Below, in pieces: positions 24,027 to 32,567 of a stretch of 64,000 bases of DNA (positions are counted from its first letter, which is position 1; every line of letters starts with the position of its first letter). The translations under genes and the position numbers were made by a program. Source of the stretch: Actinomycetes bacterium (GTDB lineage Bacteria > Actinomycetota > Acidimicrobiia > Acidimicrobiales > Palsa-688); contig JAKBBA010000001.1 in the NCBI GenBank assembly GCA_021808665.1, positions 145,197 to 209,196 on the forward strand, written 5' to 3'. The notes below the pieces were generated by a model. The model did not search any database. It was not told the DNA's origin and worked only from the letters and a program-made list of their open reading frames with translations.

Positions 24027-25894
24027 CCACCGCAGCGCCGCCCCACGGCGTTTCCCGAGAGGACAGGACCCGGCTAGTCCTAGCAGCGCTTGGCGTTCTG
24101 ATCGCCTCATCTGACACCTACGTCGTCGTCGTGGCACTTCCCAACATCATGAACGGCGTCGGGATAGGCATCGACCATCTTCAGCGCGCCGCTCCGATCA
24201 TCAGCGGATTCCTGCTCGGATACACGGCCGTCCTGCCGCTGATTGGACGGATCGCAGACGTCGCAGGTACCGCCGCTACGTTCAAATGGTGCCTCGTGGC
24301 TTTCGCCGCAGGCTCCGCGATAACAGCAACGTCGCACTCCCTACCTGTGGTAGTGACAGGGCGGGCTATGCAAGGAGTGGGCGGAGGCGGGCTCATACCG
24401 GTTGCTCTCGCCATGGTCGCGTCACGCTGGCCCGCAGATCGCAGAGGCGTGCCACTCGGGATGATAGGTGCCGTACAGGAGTTCGGTAGCCTGCTCGGTC
24501 CGCTCTACGGTGCGGCCGTCGTAGCCGTCTCGACGTGGCGTACTATATTTTGGCTCAACCTGCCGATCGTTGCCGTCCTCGGAGCCGCCTTGTGGTTCAC
24601 GAACCATCGGGACAACGCCAGGCGGACCCCGGTGCGATTCCCAGACGGTGTTTCCGTCGATACCTCAGACCGACGGGGGAGCCCTTCGGGCGCGCTGACC
24701 GGCGAACCAGGAGCCAGCCGGCGGCGGCGGGATCTTCCCGGCATCACCCTTGCGCTCGCCGGCACGGCCGGGCTTCTGGTCGGCTTGGACGCCCCGGCCA
24801 ACTTGGCCGACAGCGTCAGCTTCGGAGGCGCCTACGCGCCGATCGCCTCCGGTCCCTGGGCGGGCATCACAACCCCGGTGGTGATCGTTTCCGCCGGCCT
24901 TCTGGTACTGTTCGCCCTTTGGGAGCTTCTAGCTCCGAGCGGCGTCGCCCGCGTCATCGGACCCCGAGGCGGGCGTCAGGTTATCGCCCGCTCGGACCTG
25001 CCCGGGGCGCTGCTCCTGGCCGGGGTACTGGCGTGCGTGGTGATCGCATTCTCTACCTCTGATCCGTCGACCCAGGTTCTCGCCTCGAGCACGCCGGTCG
25101 TGGCACCCCTTGGCGTAGCGTTCGCCGCGGGATTCTGGTGGCGTCAACGACGGGCCGAGCACGCCTTGATCTCTAAGGGCAGCTTCTCCGCCAGGCCAGC
25201 TTGGGGGGCCCTGGCGGTCAACCTCTGGGCGGGTGCCGCCCTGATATCCGCCTTGGTGGACATACCGCTGTTCGCTAGGTCCACTGTGTACCCGACTTCC
25301 GAGGTGGGAGCCTCGCTGGTTCTAGTCCGGTTCTTAGTGGCCGTGCCTGTGGGAGCCGCAGCCGGTGGATTCGCGTGTCGCAGCCGTAGCAGAGCACCTT
25401 ACGTAGCCGCGTGCGGCTTGCTCGTCTGCGCCGGAGCATTCGTAGCGATGACGACCTGGTCGGCAGACTCCCTCGGCGGCGCTATCCGGCCGAGCGACTT
25501 AGAGTTGATAGCCTGCGGTTTCGGTTTCGGCCTCGCGATAGCCCCCGTCAACGTCGCCATTCTCGGCGCGGTGACCGAGAAGTACCACGCTTTGGCCAGC
25601 GCCCTTGCGGTAGTAGCGAGAACCGTGGGCATGCTAGTAGGGCTGTCCGCCCTCACGGCAGTAGCCCTCCATCGCTTCTATCTGGCCGAGGCGCGCATAC
25701 CGTCGCCGTTCGTGTCTTGCCCTCAGCGCCCGGAGAACTGCCCAGCGTTCAACGCTGCGACCACCAACGCCGTTCTAGTCGAGTTGCACACCATTTTCGC
25801 GGGCGCCGCCGTCTGCGCCGTCGTAGCAGCTTCACTGGCGTTGTGGACCTTAAGGTCCAAAAGGATGCCCGCAGCCCCTACGATAGAGGCCTAG
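24023..25894 (+). CDS. MFS transporter, P55 (Rv1410c)-like lipid exporter
   Basis: This 623-residue major facilitator has about 14 membrane segments, as in the DHA2 group. The first helix region reads SSDTYVVVVALPNIMNGVGI, closely like mycobacterial P55, and motifs GRAMQGVGGGGLIP and GAVQEFGSLLGPLYGAAVV follow. In mycobacteria P55 works with LprG in envelope lipid export and intrinsic drug tolerance. Translation starts at a TTG overlapping the lprG stop. A loop of about 65 residues near 210-275 is low complexity. Confidence 0.88.
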   Translation: MTTAAPPHGVSREDRTRLVLAALGVLIASSDTYVVVVALPNIMNGVGIGIDHLQRAAPIISGFLLGYTAVLPLIGRIADVAGTAATFKWCLVAFAAGSAITATSHSLPVVVTGRAMQGVGGGGLIPVALAMVASRWPADRRGVPLGMIGAVQEFGSLLGPLYGAAVVAVSTWRTIFWLNLPIVAVLGAALWFTNHRDNARRTPVRFPDGVSVDTSDRRGSPSGALTGEPGASRRRRDLPGITLALAGTAGLLVGLDAPANLADSVSFGGAYAPIASGPWAGITTPVVIVSAGLLVLFALWELLAPSGVARVIGPRGGRQVIARSDLPGALLLAGVLACVVIAFSTSDPSTQVLASSTPVVAPLGVAFAAGFWWRQRRAEHALISKGSFSARPAWGALAVNLWAGAALISALVDIPLFARSTVYPTSEVGASLVLVRFLVAVPVGAAAGGFACRSRSRAPYVAACGLLVCAGAFVAMTTWSADSLGGAIRPSDLELIACGFGFGLAIAPVNVAILGAVTEKYHALASALAVVARTVGMLVGLSALTAVALHRFYLAEARIPSPFVSCPQRPENCPAFNAATTNAVLVELHTIFAGAAVCAVVAASLALWTLRSKRMPAAPTIEA

Positions 25895-25921
25895 TTACCA
25901 ACAGCCAGGGAGACCCCTTAA

Positions 25922-26167
25922 GTGGACGTTCGCATCGGAGTGGTTCAATCAGCCAAGGAGATCGAGTTGGAGCTGCCGGAAGGCTCCGACCCTGACCAAA
26001 TCGCCACGATGGTCGAAGAAGTCCTCTCGGCCGAGTCTGGAGTTCTCTGGCTAACCGACCGCAAGGGGCGTCGCGTGGGAATACCCGCAGGGCGCATCGC
26101 CTACGTGGAGTTGAACTCCCCGAGCGAGGAGCGTCGAGTCGGCTTCGGCGCTGCGGTGCGTGGCTGA
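25922..26167 (+). CDS. DUF3107 family protein
   Basis: This 81-residue protein matches the small actinobacterial DUF3107 family (VRIGVVQSAKEIELEL at the N-terminus, LTDRKGRRVGIPAGRIAYVE in the middle). Its function is unknown. The start is GTG at 25922, preceded by an AGGGAG ribosome site. Its end overlaps the start of the first ArsA-like ATPase gene by 8 nt, suggesting one operon with the two ATPases. Confidence 0.85.
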   Translation: MDVRIGVVQSAKEIELELPEGSDPDQIATMVEEVLSAESGVLWLTDRKGRRVGIPAGRIAYVELNSPSEERRVGFGAAVRG

Positions 26168-27107
26168 CCTTTTAGACCGCAAGCTGATCTTCGTCACCGG
26201 TAAAGGCGGGGTAGGAAAGACCACCATTGCGGCGTCGATCGCCTGGTTGGCCGCTGAACGCGGGAAGAGGACTCTGGTGTGTGACGTGGACGACCGGGGT
26301 GACCTGGCAGACCTCTACGAAGCAGGTCCCTTCAGTTTCGCCGAAAGAGAAGTGGCTCCTCGCCTGTGGGCGATGTCGATGGACGCAGAGGCTTCACTTA
26401 AGCAGTACCTGTCACTTCAGCTGAAACTCCCGTTGATCACACGGATCGGTCCGATCGCTCGCATGTTCGACTTCGTCGCTTCCGCTGCGCCGGGAGTCAA
26501 GGAGATCGTGACGGTGGGTAAGTTCTGCTGGGAGGTCAAGGAGAACCACTACGACCTTGTCGTGGTCGACGCGCCTTCTAGCGGTCACGTAGTCGGGCAG
26601 TTGGCTGCACCGCAGGGCATCAACGAGTTGGTCAAGGTGGGCCTGGTCCGAAACCAGACAGACTGGATGCTCGACATCCTCGGGGACTCCGGCAAGACCG
26701 GGGTGGTTATCGTAGCCACCCCAGCAGAGATGCCAGTGAGTGAAACTGAAGACCTGATGGCCCGCCTTGAGCAAGAGACCAACGTCGCCCTGAGTGCCGT
26801 CGTGGTGAATCGGGTCCTTCCAGAACTGTTCGGTCGGGGTGAGGAGGAGGTGTTCGCCCGCCTGGAGGATCCAGGCGCGAGGGCCGCCGTAGAGTCCGAG
26901 TTGGGCGGACACCTCGGACCGCTGGTGGACGCAGCCCGGCTGATGGTAACGATGCGCAGGTCAAGGACCGTCCACTTGGAGCGTCTCCGCGACGCAGTAA
27001 GCCCGGACGTGGCGATGCTGTACATGCCCTACCTTTTCTCCAGGGGAAGCGGTCTTCGCACCACCAGGCAAGTCTCCGAGGCCCTCGCCGCAGAGTTGGG
27101 CTACTGA
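26160..27107 (+). CDS. ArsA/Get3-like ATPase, first of a pair (BagA-like)
   Basis: This 315-residue soluble P-loop ATPase has a deviant Walker A FVTGKGGVGKTTIAA, a switch region CDVDDRGDLADLY and VVVDAPSSGHVVGQL. It resembles the Rv3679 member of the mycobacterial ArsA/Get3-like pair Rv3679-Rv3680, which forms a complex and affects envelope and stress traits. No arsenite ligand cysteines are seen. It overlaps DUF3107 by 8 nt and shares one base with the second ATPase (TGATG junction). Confidence 0.88.
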   Translation: MADLLDRKLIFVTGKGGVGKTTIAASIAWLAAERGKRTLVCDVDDRGDLADLYEAGPFSFAEREVAPRLWAMSMDAEASLKQYLSLQLKLPLITRIGPIARMFDFVASAAPGVKEIVTVGKFCWEVKENHYDLVVVDAPSSGHVVGQLAAPQGINELVKVGLVRNQTDWMLDILGDSGKTGVVIVATPAEMPVSETEDLMARLEQETNVALSAVVVNRVLPELFGRGEEEVFARLEDPGARAAVESELGGHLGPLVDAARLMVTMRRSRTVHLERLRDAVSPDVAMLYMPYLFSRGSGLRTTRQVSEALAAELGY

Positions 27108-28291
27108 TGGCCCAGCGTGGAGGCCCTAACCGATCAGCAGGGTCTCTTGGAGGGCTCGTAGCCTCACGGGAGATCGTGATCGCTTGCGGCTCAGGCGGGG
27201 TGGGTAAGACGACCACCGCGGCTGCCCTCGCTGCGACGGCAGCCCTGCATCACCAGACGAAAGTTCTCGTGTTGACCGTCGACCCGGCCCGGCGCCTAGC
27301 TGACGCTTTAGGCCTGGACGGTCTGGGCAACGATGCTCGCAGGGTGGACCCGGCAGCCTTCTCCAAAAGCGGCACCAAGCCTCGCGGTGACATGTGGGCT
27401 GCGATGCTCGACACGAAGCAGAGTTGGGACGACCTCGTGCGCCGCCACGCCCCCGACAAGGCCACAGTCGAGCGCATCCTCACCAACCCTCTCTACGACA
27501 ACATCTCCGGTCGCTTCGTTCAAAGCCACGACTACATCGCCATGGAACGCCTCTACGAGCTGCACACGAGCGGTGTCTACGACCTGATAGTCGTAGACAC
27601 CCCCCCCAGCCGCAATGCCCTGGACTTCATCGCCGCTCCGAGGCGCATGGCAGAGTTTTTCTCTTCGAAACTTCTGCGGCTGCTGATCGCTCCCTACAAA
27701 AGCCGTCTAGTCAATGTGGCCTCCCGGCCCTTCTACCAGGTTGCAGACCGTGTACTCGGATCGCAGTTCCTCGAAGACATCGCCGAGTTCTTCATCTTGT
27801 TCCAGACCATGTACCCCGGGTTCGTAGAGCGGGCACGCGCCGTCGAGAGACTCCTCGCTGATCGCCGGACGACTTTCGTGGTGGTGAGCACGCTCGAACC
27901 GGCACCGGCAGCGGAAGCGGAGTTCTTCATCGAGGTGCTCACCTCCAGGGGATACGACCTGGGTGCACTGGTCTTGAACAAGGTCCTTCCCGCCTACCTC
28001 CTCGACGACGACGCTGCAGCCTTAGCAGCCCGATTGGAAGCTCAAGCAGGCGTGATCGCCTCGACCGAGGGACTCGCCGCTTCTCTTGGAACGGACCCTC
28101 AGCAGTTGGAGCGCGTGTTGTGCGAGGTCGCATCCAACTTCTCGAATTTTTCGATGGTCGCCAGCCGGGAGGCAGGCCTACGCCGGGATCTGGAGCGTCG
28201 GGGCAGCATCGTCGCCAGCGCCCCCGAGTTCGAAGGCGACATCAATGACGTCGCCGGTCTGCTCACCCTCGGCGCACTGACCTGGAAGTAG
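27107..28291 (+). CDS. ArsA/Get3-like ATPase, second of a pair (BagB-like)
   Basis: This 394-residue P-loop ATPase has Walker A IACGSGGVGKTTTAAALA, the switch VLTVDPARRLADALGL and VVDTPPSRNALDF. It resembles Rv3680. Paired bacterial ArsA-like proteins are thought to work as a heteromeric ATPase in protein or envelope homeostasis. The start overlaps the partner's stop by 1 nt, and pdtaS follows 10 bp after its stop. In M. tuberculosis this pair neighbours whiB4 rather than pdtaS. Confidence 0.88.
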   Translation: MAQRGGPNRSAGSLGGLVASREIVIACGSGGVGKTTTAAALAATAALHHQTKVLVLTVDPARRLADALGLDGLGNDARRVDPAAFSKSGTKPRGDMWAAMLDTKQSWDDLVRRHAPDKATVERILTNPLYDNISGRFVQSHDYIAMERLYELHTSGVYDLIVVDTPPSRNALDFIAAPRRMAEFFSSKLLRLLIAPYKSRLVNVASRPFYQVADRVLGSQFLEDIAEFFILFQTMYPGFVERARAVERLLADRRTTFVVVSTLEPAPAAEAEFFIEVLTSRGYDLGALVLNKVLPAYLLDDDAAALAARLEAQAGVIASTEGLAASLGTDPQQLERVLCEVASNFSNFSMVASREAGLRRDLERRGSIVASAPEFEGDINDVAGLLTLGALTWK

Positions 28292-28301
28292 CGTCTCTGC
28301 C

Positions 28302-29801
28302 ATGGCAACCCTAGCCGAGCTCCTCCAGGAGCACACAGACGCTCCTGGGCCGGTCGTAGCCCACCTCCAGCGGCTAGTCACGGGTTGGGGGATGCTGTCG
28401 GACCTGTGCTTCGCCGACCTGTTGCTGTTCGTACCGGTGCGAGACTCCCCGGACTTCGTGGTTGTCGGCCAGGTACGGCCCACCACCAGCCAGACTCTGC
28501 ACCCCGACGACCTCGTCGGCCACGTCGTAGGCGTCGACGAGCAGACCATCGTGTCGCGTGCGTGGCGGGTTGGGGCAGTCGTAGAAGACGAAGTCCGGGT
28601 CACCGCTCGCAGCGAACGGGCCCGCCTCGTGTGCATACCCGTGCGCTACCAGGGATCCTTGGTAGGAATCATGACAAGGGAGTCAGCCTTGTCAGTACGA
28701 CGCCGGCCGGGGGTCCTCGAAAGGGTGTACGTCGAGGTTTTTGACCGCTTGGCACGCATGATCGCCAGAGGAGAGTACCCCTTCCCCGTCGACGAGACGT
28801 TCATCTCTGAAACGCCGCGGGTAGGTGACGGAGTCCTGGTCCTAGACGAGTCTGCTCGAGTTGACTTTGCGTCGCCCAACGGAGTCAACGCCTTACACCG
28901 TCTCGGGATGTACTCAGGTATCGATGGAATCCGCCTCGACGAGGCAGGGATCCACCAGTCTGCCGTTCCGCTGGCCTACCAGACCCGTCTGCCGACGGTC
29001 GAGGAAGTCGGCGAGGGCGACACTGTCGTGATAGTCCGCTGCATTCCGCTGCTGGACGGATCAGATGTCACCGGTTCGCTGGTGCTGGTGCGTGACGTCA
29101 GCGACCTGCGGCGACGGGACCGTCTCTTGCTTTCGAAGGACGCAGCGATACGTGAGGTGCACCACCGGGTCAAAAACAATCTGCAGACCATTTCGTCCCT
29201 CCTGCGGATCCAATACAGGAGGATGCCTCACGGTGAGGCACGCCACGCCTTGGAGGAGTCGGAACGACGGGTGCGCTCAATTGCGGTGGTGCACGAAATC
29301 CTCTCCCGTGACACCACAGACGCCGTCGACTTCAACGACATCGTTCCTCCCCTTGCACGCATGACTGAGGACATGGGAGGCCGTGACCGTCCTGTCTACA
29401 TAGCTTGCCACGGAGAGGCTGGAAAGCTCGAAGCGTCCGTAGCCACCCCACTTGCGGTGGTGCTAAACGAGCTCCTGCAGAATGCCGCAGAGCACGCCAG
29501 ACCTCTGGGGGACCCCGGCGACAGCGACCAAGACGGGGACGGCTCGGATCACTGCCCTATCGAAGTCAGCGTCGACATGCACCGTGACGGCAAGGCATTG
29601 AAGATCCGCGTTCACGACAATGGCATCGGGTTCCCCGACGGCTTCAACGCCGAGGGCTCCTCTTCGCTGGGGCTTTCCATTGTCAGCGGGCTCGTCTGCA
29701 GCCAGCTGGGTGGCACGATCACCATGTTCAACCAGGGCGGAGCGGTTGTCGAAATAACCGTGCCCGTGGACCACCAAAGCGACGATTTCGTGTCGATCTA
29801 A
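28302..29801 (+). CDS. pdtaS: Sensor histidine kinase PdtaS (GAF-PAS-HisKA_2-HATPase)
   Basis: This 499-residue soluble kinase has a GAF-like domain (1-150), a PAS-like domain (about 165-270), a HisKA_2 segment with EVHHRVKNNLQTISSLLRIQ (phosphoacceptor His287 or His288) and an HATPase domain with VVLNELLQNAAEHA and HDNGIGFPDG. In mycobacteria PdtaS phosphorylates the ANTAR antiterminator PdtaR. No pdtaR is visible in this window. It converges on a WhiB gene, matching the mycobacterial order Rv3218-whiB1-pdtaS. Confidence 0.92.
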   Translation: MATLAELLQEHTDAPGPVVAHLQRLVTGWGMLSDLCFADLLLFVPVRDSPDFVVVGQVRPTTSQTLHPDDLVGHVVGVDEQTIVSRAWRVGAVVEDEVRVTARSERARLVCIPVRYQGSLVGIMTRESALSVRRRPGVLERVYVEVFDRLARMIARGEYPFPVDETFISETPRVGDGVLVLDESARVDFASPNGVNALHRLGMYSGIDGIRLDEAGIHQSAVPLAYQTRLPTVEEVGEGDTVVIVRCIPLLDGSDVTGSLVLVRDVSDLRRRDRLLLSKDAAIREVHHRVKNNLQTISSLLRIQYRRMPHGEARHALEESERRVRSIAVVHEILSRDTTDAVDFNDIVPPLARMTEDMGGRDRPVYIACHGEAGKLEASVATPLAVVLNELLQNAAEHARPLGDPGDSDQDGDGSDHCPIEVSVDMHRDGKALKIRVHDNGIGFPDGFNAEGSSSLGLSIVSGLVCSQLGGTITMFNQGGAVVEITVPVDHQSDDFVSI

Positions 29802-29842
29802 CCCTTAGGATCCTTCGCTGTTTCTAAATGCGACCCCGAGGT

Positions 29843-30133
29843 TCAGCAACTCCGGCGCTGCTCGGAAAGCCAAGAGCGCCTCAGTCTGCGGCGCTCCTCT
29901 TCGGACGTACCGCCCCAGATACCGGACTCCTGATTGGTCGCAAGAGCGAACTCCAAGCACGCACTCATCGACTCGCATGTCGAACAGACCTCCTTGGCTG
30001 ACTCGATCTGCTCGATAGCCGGTCCGGTGCTGCCCACAGGAAAGAACAGGTCAGGGTCGGTGTCTCGACATGCCGCCTGCTCGCGCCAGTCGTCGACGTC
30101 CCACTCAATGCTGCGGCTCCAGGCCAAGGCCAC
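29843..30133 (-). CDS. WhiB-family Fe-S transcription factor (WhiB1-like)
   Basis: This 96-residue protein has four conserved cysteines (Cys22, Cys50, Cys53, Cys59) for a 4Fe-4S cluster, then the GIWGG turn at 71-75 and a basic tail EEERRRLRRSW. WhiB1-type proteins bind the main sigma factor and respond to nitric oxide. The text around the first cysteine (CRDTDPDLFFPVGSTGPA) is close to WhiB1. The start is GTG at 30133. A 180-bp upstream spacer contains TTGACC on the minus strand as a possible -35 element. Confidence 0.93.
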   Translation of the reverse strand: MALAWSRSIEWDVDDWREQAACRDTDPDLFFPVGSTGPAIEQIESAKEVCSTCESMSACLEFALATNQESGIWGGTSEEERRRLRRSWLSEQRRSC

Positions 30134-30313
30134 GCGGCACTACCTTTCAGGAAAGCTTGTGAAAAGAATCACGTGTACGCGCGCCGGTCAACACGCTTAC
30201 AGCGCTCGATACATTAAGCGGGGACGGAAGCGAATTCAAGGCTCTTTCCTTGACATATTCCGCCGCTTCGAAAATGACCCGTGCCCACGACGCCCGAGCG
30301 CCCTCCGGACACG

Positions 30314-31315
30314 TCACCGTCGCCGCCCGTCAGGGTCGGCAACCTTGACGGGCACGATCAACCCGAGAGCGTCGGGTTCCCACCACAGGTCCAGCCGGCT
30401 AGCACGACCGATAGGCTCGCCGTCCACCTGGTATGGGAACGGCTCGGAGCCGGCAGCAACTGCGTAGAGCTCCTTGACATCCCTGACCAGCAAAGCCTTG
30501 CCCGAGTAACCTGGCAGAGTTCCTCGCCAAGGTGCCTTGGACGGTTCAGTCCTCTTTCGAAGGGTGCGAGCGGCAAGCATCGCAAGCAGAGGCGCTGATA
30601 TCGACGTGAGCTCGACCACCGATAACGGCGAGGTCAGATCGGTTCCCGGCGCGAGGTCGAACGCTCGGTCACCCACAAAAGTGTACGGGCTGGTGTTCAT
30701 CACTATTGCGAAGTACCCATTGTCCAGATCAGCCGTCCGCCCGCTCACATCTGTCATAGACAGCGAGAAGTGCGGATGGTGACGGTCGTAGCCTGTCGCC
30801 CAGGTGCGCAGGGCGCTGTAGGCAAAGAAGGTATGGCCCAGATAGCGCTTCAGGTGACTTCGCCGCTCGACCTGCTCCACCACAGCCGCGTCGAACCCGA
30901 GCCCGCAGTGGAACAGGAACCTCCTCCCACCTGCGTTGCCGACACCGACCCGTTCGACCCCTCCGCCAGGCGAGGCCATCGCAGCAAGTAGTTCAGCGGT
31001 CGCTTCTATCGGGTCGTTGGTCATACCTATCGTCCGAGCAAAGACGTTTGTCGAGCCCCCGGGAAGAACACCGAGCGCTGTCAAGGAGCCGGCGAGGCCG
31101 TTCGCCGCTTCATTGACCGTCCCGTCCCCACCAAGCACTACCACGGCGTCCATCCCCTTGGAGACGGCACTTTGGGCCAACGTCGCTGCATGACCAGGTC
31201 GACTGGTCTCGGCGACGGTCACCTGGTGGTCGGCAGCAAGCGATTTGTGTATCACGACGCGGGCCCGCAGCGTGACAGAGGAAGCGGACTCGTTCACTAG
31301 GAGGAGGATCCTCAA
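30314..31315 (-). CDS. Diacylglycerol/lipid kinase-family protein (DagK/YegS type)
   Basis: This 333-residue protein has the lipid kinase motifs VVVLGGDGTVNEAANGLAG and LGVLPGGSTNVFARTIGM at the N-terminus and the YQVDGEPIG strand at the C-terminus. It phosphorylates diacylglycerol or a related lipid with ATP. It starts at a TTG that overlaps the sigF stop (TTGA at 31312-31315), so it is the third gene of an rsbW-sigF-lipid kinase operon. Confidence 0.87.
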   Translation of the reverse strand: MRILLLVNESASSVTLRARVVIHKSLAADHQVTVAETSRPGHAATLAQSAVSKGMDAVVVLGGDGTVNEAANGLAGSLTALGVLPGGSTNVFARTIGMTNDPIEATAELLAAMASPGGGVERVGVGNAGGRRFLFHCGLGFDAAVVEQVERRSHLKRYLGHTFFAYSALRTWATGYDRHHPHFSLSMTDVSGRTADLDNGYFAIVMNTSPYTFVGDRAFDLAPGTDLTSPLSVVELTSISAPLLAMLAARTLRKRTEPSKAPWRGTLPGYSGKALLVRDVKELYAVAAGSEPFPYQVDGEPIGRASRLDLWWEPDALGLIVPVKVADPDGRRR

Positions 31316-32100
31316 GTAGCTTCAGCACCAGTGCTGTCAGGGCCAGCGCCGCCGCCAGGACGGCCCTCTGACCGCACGAAGGCCCGCATGGTCGCGACGC
31401 TCTTCGACAACAACCTCGACACCTGCATCTGGGAGATACCTAGATCCCTGGCTATCTCAGATTGTGTCATACCCCCAAAGAAACGCCTTTCGACAACCTT
31501 GCGGGACACCTCTGGAAGCTTCGCCAGAAAAGCGTCTACGGCTATGCGGTCGTCCACGACGTCGTATCCGCTCTCGGACATCCCGAGGCGGTCGTAGCCC
31601 GATCCACCATGTTCGGCGTCGGGATTTCCGTCTAGCGACGCGAACCTGTAGGCCTGGCCGGCTTCGAGGGCCTCGAGCACCTCCTCCTCTGACGCTCCCA
31701 CCTCCTGAGCCAACTCGCCCACTGTCGGCGAGCGGCCCAAGCGCTGGCCAAGAAGGTCCACGCTGGCTCCGAGACTGGCGTAGAGCTCCTGCATCCTGCG
31801 AGGCGCCCTTACAGCCCAGCCAAGGTCACGCAAGTGGCGCTTTAGCTCTCCGACGATCGTCGTGGTAGCAAAAGTCGAGAACGCGACTCCTCTGGTTACG
31901 TCGAAGCGTTCTATCGCCTTGAGCAGTCCGAGGGACGCGACCTGCACCAGGTCGTCGAGCGGCTGGCCGCGATTCGCGAAGCGTCGGGCAAGGTACGCAG
32001 CAAGTCCAAGGTGAGCCTCGACAAGCTTGTCGCGCACGGCTACGTCACCCGAGCTCGCGTACAGCGTGAACAGCTCGGCGGTTGTGGGGTCTTCAGGCAC
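31312..32100 (-). CDS. sigF: SigF/SigB-type alternative sigma factor
   Basis: This 262-residue group 3 sigma factor has region 2 (LVEAHLGLAAYLARRFANRG, DLVQVASLGLLKAIERFD), region 3 (LGRSPTVGELAQEVG) and region 4 (MTQSEIARDLGISQMQVSRLL). Such factors direct general-stress or developmental programmes and are held by RsbW-type anti-sigma factors. It overlaps the upstream rsbW-like gene by 8 nt and the downstream lipid kinase gene by 4 nt, so all three are co-translated. No SigF-type promoter was identified in front of the operon. Confidence 0.92.
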   Translation of the reverse strand: MPEDPTTAELFTLYASSGDVAVRDKLVEAHLGLAAYLARRFANRGQPLDDLVQVASLGLLKAIERFDVTRGVAFSTFATTTIVGELKRHLRDLGWAVRAPRRMQELYASLGASVDLLGQRLGRSPTVGELAQEVGASEEEVLEALEAGQAYRFASLDGNPDAEHGGSGYDRLGMSESGYDVVDDRIAVDAFLAKLPEVSRKVVERRFFGGMTQSEIARDLGISQMQVSRLLSKSVATMRAFVRSEGRPGGGAGPDSTGAEAT

Positions 32101-32536
32101 TCGCAGCTCGATCGGGGTGTCGCTTTACCAGCCTGAACTCGACGTGGCGTGCCGTAACTTTCACGTCATGCTCGTCGGCCACGGCAGCCAGCACGAGGCG
32201 CGACAGCTCGTTGATTCCGGGGGCTGCACCAGGGTCGGAGAAGGTGCCGGTTCCCTCGACGACAATCACCTGAGGAGCGACCCTGAATGTGATCTCCACG
32301 GTCCCGTCGCGCTCTCGGCCTCCAAGAGCAGCGAAGCAGATCTCGTCCACACCAAGGCGGATGTCCTCGACTTCGTCGTAAACGAAGCCGAACCTGACCG
32401 CCAGGCCAGCGGCCGTCACGCGGGCAAGGCGGAGAAACTCCGGTCGAGCGGGAACTACGAGACGTACTACATCGGCATCTGGCACTATCCTTCGGAACGT
32501 ACCACCCAGGCGGACCACTGGCGCGCCCTTGCGCAA
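32093..32536 (-). CDS. rsbW: RsbW-like anti-sigma factor (GHKL fold)
   Basis: This is a protein of about 147 residues with an RsbW/SpoIIAB-type ATPase fold (RPEFLRLARVTAAGLAVRFG, LGVDEICFAALGG). The N-box asparagine usual in active kinases is not evident in DEICFAAL, so kinase activity may be weak or lost. Its 8-nt overlap with the sigma gene makes it the likely cognate anti-sigma factor. An in-frame GTG at 32485 is an alternative start. The divergent etfB start is only 31 bp away from 32536. Confidence 0.8.
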   Translation of the reverse strand: MRKGAPVVRLGGTFRRIVPDADVVRLVVPARPEFLRLARVTAAGLAVRFGFVYDEVEDIRLGVDEICFAALGGRERDGTVEITFRVAPQVIVVEGTGTFSDPGAAPGINELSRLVLAAVADEHDVKVTARHVEFRLVKRHPDRAASA

Positions 32537-32567
32537 GTGGCGCCGAGTCAGCCGCTTCTAGAAAGAT

